A stretch of DNA of 10,155 nt, taken from assembly GCA_035646975.1 (NCBI GenBank), contig DASROJ010000048.1, positions 1-10,155 of the forward strand, written 5' to 3'. Shown here piece by piece: positions 1 to 5,934 of the stretch. This stretch comes from DASROJ01 sp035646975 (GTDB lineage Bacteria > Acidobacteriota > Polarisedimenticolia > JACPZX01 > DASXTC01). Every line of letters begins with the position of its first letter. The stretch's first letter is position 1. A program made the position numbers and the translations under genes. The notes under the pieces are model-generated. The model saw only the letters and a list, made by a program, of their open reading frames with translations. It did not search any database and was not told the DNA's origin.

Positions 1-188
1 GTGTAGGCAACGCTGGCGATCGGGTCCGGGGGAGCTTCCCGCTGGGAAGGCAACGTCTCGGCGGCGGCCTGGCGGCTCAGGGCCGCGGCGATTTCGGGAT
101 TGTTCCGCCCGGCTTCCTCGAGCAGCGCGGCGAGGTCGGCAGGGGGCGCCTCGGCCAGAAGGGCGAACATCAATGTGTGGATCAGCAT
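1..188 (-). CDS. Outer-membrane efflux protein, TolC/CusC type (N-terminal fragment, runs off the left edge)
   Basis: Only the first 62 codons are in the window. The protein starts with a short hydrophobic stretch (MLIHTLMFALLAEA), which could be a weak signal peptide. It continues with an alanine- and leucine-rich amphipathic helix containing LEEAGRNNPEIAAA and then PPDPIASVAYT. This 'long helix, NPE, xPDP, xSVxY' layout is characteristic of the N-terminus of TolC-family outer-membrane factors, which form the outer duct of tripartite efflux pumps; whole proteins usually have over 400 residues. The ATG at 186-188 is preceded by a purine-rich AGGGAAGG about 8-12 bases upstream, a good ribosome binding site. 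The small Cys-rich exported protein at 339-683 lies 150 bp upstream on the same strand, so the two may form one operon. A metal-efflux (Cus/Czc-like) role is inferred from context only. The family call rests on a short fragment. Confidence 0.68.
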   Translation of the reverse strand, partial: MLIHTLMFALLAEAPPADLAALLEEAGRNNPEIAAALSRQAAAETLPSQREAPPDPIASVAY

Positions 189-338
189 CCTGTGCTTCCT
201 TCCCTCATGGAGACCGGATCCGGATGAACAACCGGCGCGCGGCGCCCGAATGGAGCGTACCGGTCAGCGGCGCGGATGGACGATTCCTCGACGAGCCCCG
301 AAACGGACGGGACCCATCCCAGCCCAACGGCGACCGGA

Positions 339-683
339 TCAGATCAACAGCGCGGAATCCAGGAGGAAAATCGGGACGTGAATCGGCGGGTCGAGGGCGA
401 TCTCCCACGCGCCTGGCGCGCGGGATAGGACGTCATCGTGCTGGTACAGCGGAGTGACCGACGTGTGTTGCCCTGAAGGATGAGGCATGGCGGCCGGGGC
501 ACTGGCCACAGCGGGTGCGTGGGATGCCGCACAACAGCAATCGGCCGGGCCGACCCTGGTCGAGGGGACCGAGACGCATCCAGGCATCCGGCATGTGTCG
601 GTGGCGCCCAGCGCGGCAGCGCAAGGCAGCAGCGCCATGGCGAAGGCGCCAGCCAGCATTGCGAGGACTCGTGAAGTTCTCAT
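339..683 (-). CDS. Small exported Cys/His-containing protein, possible metal-resistance accessory
   Basis: The product has 114 residues and no name I can assign. Residues 1 to about 27 form a signal peptide (MRTSRVLAM, then a hydrophobic core, cleavage probably near ALGA). The mature part has Cys31, Cys36 and a Cys49-Cys50-Cys51 cluster followed by a proline/alanine-rich, His-containing segment. It ends in PPIHVPIFLLDSALLI, a hydrophobic C-terminus. Small exported proteins with a CC(C) cluster and a similar 'PP...FLL.S.LI' end are, as I recall, often encoded just ahead of heavy-metal efflux genes in high-GC bacteria. Here the next gene downstream is a TolC-type channel. Metal binding in the periplasm is a plausible inference, not shown. 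The ATG at 681-683 has no clear Shine-Dalgarno sequence. The next Met (residue 9) would remove the basic start of the signal peptide, so the first ATG is preferred. Confidence 0.6.
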   Translation of the reverse strand: MRTSRVLAMLAGAFAMALLPCAAALGATDTCRMPGCVSVPSTRVGPADCCCAASHAPAVASAPAAMPHPSGQHTSVTPLYQHDDVLSRAPGAWEIALDPPIHVPIFLLDSALLI

Positions 684-694
684 GTATTGTGAAC

Positions 695-721
695 TCTATA
701 TCCTGACCGTCCGTGGGTCAA
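695..721 (-). promoter_or_regulatory. Candidate sigma70-type promoter for the Cys-rich protein/efflux operon
   Basis: Read on the minus strand, a TTGACC hexamer (716-721, five of six matches to the -35 consensus) is followed by TATAGA (695-700) after 15 bp, or by TAGAGT (693-698) after 17 bp. Either -10 would place the transcript start only about 3 to 6 bases before the ATG at 683, so the leader would be almost absent. This agrees with the lack of a ribosome binding site. The -35 match is good, but the -10 is only 4/6. The assignment is based on pattern alone. Confidence 0.35.
704..720. promoter_or_regulatory. Inverted repeat TGACC-N7-GGTCA, possible operator
   Basis: Positions 704-708 (TGACC) and 716-720 (GGTCA) form a perfect 5-bp dyad with a 7-bp centre. 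It covers the spacer and -35 of the candidate minus-strand promoter. Operators of MerR/CueR-type metal sensors are likewise dyads between -35 and -10, often with an ACC...GGT core. That analogy is the only reason to suspect such a regulator, because no regulator gene is in the window. A 5-bp dyad can arise by chance. Confidence 0.2.
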
Positions 722-854
722 ACGCACCGGGGCGATGACTCTGCGTGTGAGCGAACGACGCAGGGGCCTACGGTCTTCCACTCCATCGTTTGCAGTGCAT
801 TCCACGTGCCAGACACCCGCCATGCAGCCCCGCTCGGATGGGGATCGCCCGATG

Positions 855-860
855 TAGACT
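855..860 (+). promoter_or_regulatory. Candidate -10 element for leaderless transcription of the EamA gene
   Basis: TAGACT (4/6 to TATAAT, with the key TA...T) lies six bases before the ATG at 867. That is the spacing at which transcription would start on the A of the start codon, giving a leaderless mRNA. The same bases include an in-frame TAG (855-857), so translation cannot begin further upstream. No Shine-Dalgarno sequence lies just before the ATG. No convincing -35 is visible 17 bp upstream. Confidence 0.25.
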
Positions 861-866
861 GTCGGC

Positions 867-1955
867 ATGTCGGATATTTCGAGGCGGGCCGAGACGAAGC
901 AGCCCTTTCGGCCGATCCTCTGGTGTCTTGCGGCAGCGGCGCTGTTCGGCGCCTCGGCACCGGCGGCCAGGGTGTTGCTTCGCGACACCGGCCCCGTCAC
1001 GCTGGCGGGTCTGTTGTATCTCGGAGCCGCGGCCGGTGTTCTGCCGCTGACCGGGATCTTCTCGCGGCAAACCGCCCCGCGTCTGAGGGGCAACCGCTCG
1101 AGCCTTGTGCGGCTCGCCCTGGCGATCGTGTGCGGCGGCGCCATCGCGCCGGTGCTGATGCTCGAAGGATTGCGCCGGGCGCCCGCCGCGTCGGTGGCGA
1201 TGTGGCTCAGCCTCGAGGCGGTGACCACGGTGCTGCTGGCATGGCTGTTCTTCCACGAGCATGTTCACGGCCGCGCCTGGATCGCGGCCGGGATGATCTG
1301 TGGCGCCAGCCTGCTGCTGGTGGCGCCCGCCGGGCCGGGTGGCGGACCGGTCGCCGCGGCGCTGGTGGCGCTGGCCTGCCTGTTCTGGGGGCTGGACAAC
1401 AACTTCACGGCGATGATCGACGGGTTCACGCCGGCACAATGCACGTTCGCGAAAGGACTGCTGGCCGGCTCGGTCAATGTCGCCATCGGTCTGCGGCTCG
1501 AAACGGCGCCGTTGCATGGACGAGCCATCGCGTCGGCGCTGATGCTCGGCGCGGCGAGCTACGGGCTGTCGCTGGTGCTCTACATCTCGGGGGCGCAGCA
1601 GCTCGGCGCCGCCCGAGCGCAGATGGTCTTCGCCACGTCGACCTTCTGGGGAGTGGTTCTCTGCTGGACGCTGTTCTCCGAGCCGGTATCGATGGGGCAA
1701 ATCGTGGCCGGGCCAATCCTGGCGGTGGCTTTGTGGCTGCTGCACACGGAAAGACACGAGCATCCGCATGCGCATCAGTCAATCAGCCATGTCCACTGGC
1801 ATCGTCATGACGACGAGCACCACCGTCATGAGCACCCGGGAAATCCGAACCCGAGACTCTCCCCCTGGTTCGGACACAGTCACGAGCACTCACACGAGCC
1901 TGTGACCCACGCGCATGCCCACCGCCCCGACCTGCACCATCGCCACCTTCACTGA
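867..1955 (+). CDS. DMT-superfamily (EamA) transporter with a His-rich C-terminal tail
   Basis: A 362-residue inner-membrane protein with two EamA-like halves. Residues 16-155 hold about five helices, including FGASAPAARVLL at the first helix and the typical 'lrraPaasvamw' segment near 103-113. Residues 160-292 hold about five more, including LACLFWGLDNNFT and GAARAQMVFATSTFWGVVL. Family members export or import small metabolites. Residues 293-362 form an extra tail with 24 histidines, grouped as HEHPHAH, HVHWHRH, EHHRHEH, HSHEHSH, HAHAH and HHRHLH. A loop HEHVH (130-134) adds more. Such tails usually bind Ni, Co, Zn or Cu, and EamA proteins with similar tails exist in other proteobacteria-like genomes, with unproven substrate. 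An in-frame TAG at 855-857 fixes the start at 867. It is divergent from the Cys-rich/TolC genes, which strengthens a metal link. Its stop lies 11 bp from that of the convergent M13 gene. Confidence 0.88.
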   Translation: MSDISRRAETKQPFRPILWCLAAAALFGASAPAARVLLRDTGPVTLAGLLYLGAAAGVLPLTGIFSRQTAPRLRGNRSSLVRLALAIVCGGAIAPVLMLEGLRRAPAASVAMWLSLEAVTTVLLAWLFFHEHVHGRAWIAAGMICGASLLLVAPAGPGGGPVAAALVALACLFWGLDNNFTAMIDGFTPAQCTFAKGLLAGSVNVAIGLRLETAPLHGRAIASALMLGAASYGLSLVLYISGAQQLGAARAQMVFATSTFWGVVLCWTLFSEPVSMGQIVAGPILAVALWLLHTERHEHPHAHQSISHVHWHRHDDEHHRHEHPGNPNPRLSPWFGHSHEHSHEPVTHAHAHRPDLHHRHLH

Positions 1956-1966
1956 ACGGGTGGCTG

Positions 1967-4042
1967 TCACCACACCTCGCAGGTTTTCGCCGGCCGCATC
2001 GGGGTGCCTTCGGCGCAATTGAACGTGCGTGCGAAGTCGGGGAAATTCGACACGGGCCCGATCACGCGGTACTTCGGCAACGAGTGAGGATTCGTGGTCA
2101 CCATGAGCCGCTCGAATTCCGGCTGCGCCAACGTGCACCAGGATTGCGCGAATGCGATGAAGAACAGCTGATCGTTCGTCATGCCTTCGATCAGCACGGG
2201 CGGCTCGCCGTTCTTTTTCACCCATGCCTGATAAGCGCGAAACGCTTCCTTCAGGCCGCCCATGTCGGCGATGTTCTCGCCCAGGGTGAGCTTGCCGTTG
2301 AGGTGAATTCCCGGCTGCGGCTCGTAGCTGCTGTAGAGATCGGCCACGCAGGAGGCGCGCTCGTCGAATTTCGCCGACACCGCCGGCTCCCACCATTCCT
2401 TGAGCTGACCGTGGGCGTCGAACTTGCGTCCCTGGTCGTCGAAGCCGTGCGTCAGCTCGTGGCCGACCACCATTCCCATGGCGCCGTAGTTCATCGGTGG
2501 AGTGAAGTCCCGGTTGAAGAACGGCCGCTGCAGTATTCCGGCGGGAAACACGATCTCGTTCACCAGCGGGTTGTAGTAGGCGTTCACGGTGGGAGGGCTC
2601 ATGCCCCATTCGGTCCTGTCCACGGACTTGCCGATCTTGGCCATCTCGCGATCGAAGTCGAAGGCGCGGGCGGCCATCGTGTTGCCGTAGTAGTCGCCTT
2701 TTTTCGACTCGAGCTTCGAGTAGTCGCGCCACTTGTCGGGATAGCCGATCTTGTTGATGATCGCGCTCATCTTGCCGACCGCGCGGCCGCGCGTGGTGTC
2801 GTCCATCCAGGCGAGGCTCGGCAGGTTTGCCTGAAACGCCCCTTCGATGCCGTGGATGATGTCGAGCGCCTTGGTCTTGCTGTCACCTGCGAACTGGTGC
2901 TCGACGAAATACCTGCCGAGCAGCTCGCCGTAAGCCTCGTCCGTGGCGTTGATGCATCTCTTCCAGCGCGGCTGTATCTCCTCCTGGCCCGTGAACTTCG
3001 ACTGGATGACGAAGTCCTCGTCGACGAACGCCTTGGTGAGCTGCATCGCGGCGGCGTCAACCAGCTTCCACCGGAGGTAGGCCTGCAGGGTCTCCGGGCT
3101 TGTCTTGGCGACCGTCTCGGCCATCCCCTTGATGAAATCCGGCACGGCGACATTGATGTCCTTCACCCCGGGGTAGCCGGCCCCCCGAAGGAAGTTGTCC
3201 CACGGCAGCTGCGGGGCGAGCTGCTTGAGACCGCCGATGTCGAGCTTGTGGTAGATCTTCTCCACGTTGCGCAGATCGGCTCGCGGCCAGGAGACCTTCG
3301 CCAGCTCGGTCTCAAATGCCAGGATGTCCTTGGCGTGCCGCGTGGCGTCTTCCTGTTTCTCGCCCAGCATCGCCAGCATCTTGCCGACGTGGGATTCGTA
3401 CTGCTCGCGCAGCGTCTTGTAGCGGTCGTCGTCCTTGAGGTAATAGTCCCGGTCGGGCATCCCGATGCCGCCCTGGAAGATGTGGGCGATGTCGGTGTTC
3501 GGATCCTTGAAGTCGGCCTCGGTGAGCAGTCTGAACAACGGCCGCGCCGACATGCGGTTGAGCCTGCCTGCCACCGACATCAATCCGCCCGCGTCCTTGA
3601 CACCGGCGATCTCCGCGAGCATCGGATCCAGTGGATGGATACCCGCCTTCTCGGCCGCAGCCTCGTCCATGCAGGCGCCATAGAACCTGCCCAGCTTGGC
3701 CAGGTCGGCGTCGCTGCCCGGGTTGGCGGAGGCGGCATCGAGCATGTCGTGCAGGACCGCGAGGTTGCGCTCGGTGATCTCGGCAAAGCCCCGGTCCCAC
3801 TCGGGGTAATCGCCCGGCATCTTGGTGGAATCGATCCATCCTCCGCAGGCATAGCGATAGAAATCCTGGCAGGGGTCGGTCCTGGTGTCCATGCAGGAGC
3901 GGACGCTGTCAGCCACTTCCTTGGGCGTGAGCCGCTCAGGCGCCGCGCCGGCGGCGTGAAGCGATGAGGTGCCGAGGGCCGCCGCGACCGGGACAAGACA
4001 CATGATGATGAGGAATGATTGCAGGGATCGGGTGGGATTCAT
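1967..4042 (-). CDS. M13-family (neprilysin/PepO-like) zinc endopeptidase, exported
   Basis: A 691-residue secreted metallo-endopeptidase of the usual family length. Residues 1 to about 30 are a signal peptide (cleavage probably after SSLHA). The N-terminal M13 domain begins with the family's cysteine pattern C50...DPC58...FYRYAC66GGW. The catalytic domain has NAYYNP (487-492, substrate binding), HELTHGFDDQGR with zinc ligands His528 and His532 and catalytic Glu529, and GENIAD with third ligand Glu589 and Asp593. It also has H653...RVIGPVSN (659-666) and the terminal CEVW (688-691). All catalytic residues are present, so it should be active. These enzymes cleave short peptides outside the cytoplasm. 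The ATG at 4040-4042 is chosen because GGAG lies about 7 bases upstream and the signal peptide follows at once; the longer frame to 4207 would overlap the upstream gene. It lies 70 bp downstream of the amidohydrolase on the same strand, probably co-transcribed. Confidence 0.96.
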   Translation of the reverse strand: MNPTRSLQSFLIIMCLVPVAAALGTSSLHAAGAAPERLTPKEVADSVRSCMDTRTDPCQDFYRYACGGWIDSTKMPGDYPEWDRGFAEITERNLAVLHDMLDAASANPGSDADLAKLGRFYGACMDEAAAEKAGIHPLDPMLAEIAGVKDAGGLMSVAGRLNRMSARPLFRLLTEADFKDPNTDIAHIFQGGIGMPDRDYYLKDDDRYKTLREQYESHVGKMLAMLGEKQEDATRHAKDILAFETELAKVSWPRADLRNVEKIYHKLDIGGLKQLAPQLPWDNFLRGAGYPGVKDINVAVPDFIKGMAETVAKTSPETLQAYLRWKLVDAAAMQLTKAFVDEDFVIQSKFTGQEEIQPRWKRCINATDEAYGELLGRYFVEHQFAGDSKTKALDIIHGIEGAFQANLPSLAWMDDTTRGRAVGKMSAIINKIGYPDKWRDYSKLESKKGDYYGNTMAARAFDFDREMAKIGKSVDRTEWGMSPPTVNAYYNPLVNEIVFPAGILQRPFFNRDFTPPMNYGAMGMVVGHELTHGFDDQGRKFDAHGQLKEWWEPAVSAKFDERASCVADLYSSYEPQPGIHLNGKLTLGENIADMGGLKEAFRAYQAWVKKNGEPPVLIEGMTNDQLFFIAFAQSWCTLAQPEFERLMVTTNPHSLPKYRVIGPVSNFPDFARTFNCAEGTPMRPAKTCEVW

Positions 4043-4112
4043 GGTTATCTCCAGGATTTGAACAGAGGACGACGCGGGTACTACGTCGCGTCTCCGGGAT
4101 GGTTTCAGGGTA

Positions 4113-5831
4113 TCACCTCCGGGTCCCCGGACCCTGAAGAACGCGTCCCGGCAGGTTGGCGGTGACCTTGCCCGCGTCGATGACCTGGCGGCCATTGACG
4201 AAGACATGGACGATCCCCTGCGAGAACTGGTGAGGGGCCTCGAACGTGGCGAGATCGATCACCTTGAGCGGGTCGAACACCGTGACATCGGCATAGGAAC
4301 CGGCTCGAAGAAGGCCGCGATCCTGAAGGCCGATCCGCCGCGCCGGCAGCGACGTCATTTTGCGCACCGCATCTTCCAGACCCAGGACTTTTTCCTGACG
4401 CACGTACCGGCCGAGCACGCGGGCAAAGGTGCCATAGGCGCGGGGGTGGATGCTCTTTTCGCCCAGCAGGCCGTCCGGCTGCACGCCCGGCGCATCGCAG
4501 TCGAACGCCACCCAGGGAACCGCCATCGCCGTGCGCACATCGGCCTCGTCCATCATGAAGTAGATCGCGTCGATCGACCCGCCCTCGTCCACCAGCAGAT
4601 CGAAAAGGGTGTCGATCGGATCGGCGCCGCGCGAGGCCGCGACCTCCGAGAGCCGCTTGCCCTGGTATTTCCGGTTGGCCTCGGTGCGCACGCCGGCGAT
4701 CAGCACTCCTTCGGCCCCGCCGACGAGCTGGTAAAGGTTCTCCCACCGCGTGGTCGGATTTTCGATCTCGCCGCGGATCGCGGCACGGGCGGCCGGGTCT
4801 TTCAGACGGGCCACCAGCGCGGTGAGGCCGCCTTCCGATGCGGTGGGGGGCAGGCAGGCCGACAGATCCGTCGCGGCCGCGGGGTACGGATACATATCGG
4901 CGGTGATGTCCACGCCACGTTGCCGGGCCGCTTCGATCTCCCGGATCGCCTCGGAGATGCGCCCCCAGTTGCGCCGGCCCGCCGACTTGAAGTGCCACAC
5001 CTCGACCGGGATGTTGGCCTGCTGTCCGATCTGCTCGGCCTCACGGATCGCTTCGATCAGGTTGTCCGACTCGCCGCGGATGTGCGTGGCGTAGAACCCG
5101 CCGTAACGTGAGGCGACTTTGGCCAGCTCCACCAGCTCGCGCGTGTCGGCAAACGCCGCGGGCGGGTAGATCAGCGACGTCGACAGGCCGAACGCGCCTT
5201 GCTCCATGGCGCGGGCAACGTGCCCCTTCATCCTCTCCAGCTCGTCGGCGGTGGGGGGCCGGTTCTCTCCCTTGAGCACCGCCATGCGCACCTGCGTGGC
5301 GCCGACGAGATGGGCGAAGTTGATGGCGGAGCCTGCCGTCTTCACCCGCCGGGCGTATCCGGCAAGGTCGGTCCAGTCGATCGAGATCCTCAGGTCGTGC
5401 TCGACAGGCTTCAGCTCGCCCACGAGGTACTCGGTCATCGGCGCCACCGACCCGCCTTCACCGGTCAGCTCGGTGGTAATGCCCTGTGTGATCTTGCTGC
5501 GCACGTGAGGGTCGGCCAGCACCGTGAACTCGGACTGCCCCAGCATGTCGATGAAACCGGGCGCCACGACGAGGCCATGGACGTCGAGCACCAGCCTGGC
5601 ATGGGCGTCCGCGAGGTTGCCGATGGCGGCGATCCGGTCGGCGTTGATCGCGAGATCTCCGTCGAACCAGGGGTTGCCGGTTCCATCCACGATGTGGCCG
5701 CCTCGCAGGATGACGTCGTAGGAAGGTGAAGAGGCGGCCTCCAGGCGGGGGGCGGGCAGAAGGATGAGCGAGACGACCAGGCTCAGCAGACTCAAAAGGG
5801 TCGCAATGAGCAAGACCTTGAGGGTTCTCAT
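4113..5831 (-). CDS. Exported amidohydrolase of the D-aminoacylase (N-acyl-D-amino-acid deacylase) family, with altered metal site
   Basis: A 572-residue protein, slightly longer than typical D-aminoacylases because of an N-terminal signal or anchor (residues 5-25 hydrophobic, possible cleavage after LEA at 32). The metallo-dependent hydrolase fold starts at YDVILRGGHIVDGTG (38-52). Family hallmarks are ATHIRGES (His250), VEVWHFKSAG (His280), FDCDAPG (Asp446), and the C-terminal block HPRAYGTFARVLGRYVR followed by KMTSLPARRIGL and DRGLLRAGSYADVTVFDP. The first metal motif, normally GFIDxHxH, reads GFIDMLGQS (residues 92-100), so both histidines are missing. The usual GNCG cysteine position reads TGEGG (Glu125). 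The site may therefore hold one metal (His250, His280, Glu125, Asp446), or the substrate differs from N-acyl-D-amino acids. The ATG at 5829-5831 has AGGAG about 6 bases upstream. First gene of a unit with the M13 peptidase, divergent from the DLH gene. Confidence 0.88.
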   Translation of the reverse strand: MRTLKVLLIATLLSLLSLVVSLILLPAPRLEAASSPSYDVILRGGHIVDGTGNPWFDGDLAINADRIAAIGNLADAHARLVLDVHGLVVAPGFIDMLGQSEFTVLADPHVRSKITQGITTELTGEGGSVAPMTEYLVGELKPVEHDLRISIDWTDLAGYARRVKTAGSAINFAHLVGATQVRMAVLKGENRPPTADELERMKGHVARAMEQGAFGLSTSLIYPPAAFADTRELVELAKVASRYGGFYATHIRGESDNLIEAIREAEQIGQQANIPVEVWHFKSAGRRNWGRISEAIREIEAARQRGVDITADMYPYPAAATDLSACLPPTASEGGLTALVARLKDPAARAAIRGEIENPTTRWENLYQLVGGAEGVLIAGVRTEANRKYQGKRLSEVAASRGADPIDTLFDLLVDEGGSIDAIYFMMDEADVRTAMAVPWVAFDCDAPGVQPDGLLGEKSIHPRAYGTFARVLGRYVRQEKVLGLEDAVRKMTSLPARRIGLQDRGLLRAGSYADVTVFDPLKVIDLATFEAPHQFSQGIVHVFVNGRQVIDAGKVTANLPGRVLQGPGTRR

Positions 5832-5934
5832 GCTGGCTCCTGTGCTGCATGGATTGACTGCGCAGGGCGATGATACCGGAAGATGCTCCCGGCGTGGGGC
5901 GACCCTGTTAAGATGATCCCGGGAGGGCTCCACG
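5832..5934. promoter_or_regulatory. Divergent promoter region between amidohydrolase and DLH genes
   Basis: This 103-bp gap must hold the 5' signals of both transcription units. For the plus strand, TGTTAAGAT (5906-5914) reads as an extended -10 (TG, one base, TAAGAT), placing the start near 5921 just before the DLH ribosome binding site GGGAGGG (5921-5927). For the minus strand, TATCAT (complement of 5870-5875, 5/6 to TATAAT) is the best -10 for the amidohydrolase. No strong -35 is visible for either. Assigned by pattern only. Confidence 0.3.

Noticed and set aside
189..338. 150-bp gap between the Cys-rich protein and the TolC-type gene
   Set aside because: Searched for small ORFs, promoters and stems. 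Apart from the TolC ribosome binding site, nothing stood out, and the frames there are short shadows.
713..1810. Plus-strand frame of 365 codons overlapping the EamA gene
   Set aside because: Arg/Gly/Ala-rich, motif-free translation in another frame of a clear transporter gene.
2084..3967. Plus-strand open frame of 627 codons opposite the M13 gene
   Set aside because: It is an antisense shadow of a gene with all M13 motifs intact. Its translation shows no domain, and long antisense frames are normal at this GC content.
4055..4098. Weak dyad (GACGCG...CGCGTC) between amidohydrolase and M13 genes
   Set aside because: Only 6 bp with a 10-base loop and no U-tract in a GC-rich gap. It is not enough to call a terminator inside a likely operon.
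4043..4207. N-terminal extension of the M13 peptidase by 55 residues
   Set aside because: It would overlap the amidohydrolase by 95 bp and bury the signal peptide. The ATG at 4040-4042 has a good ribosome binding site.
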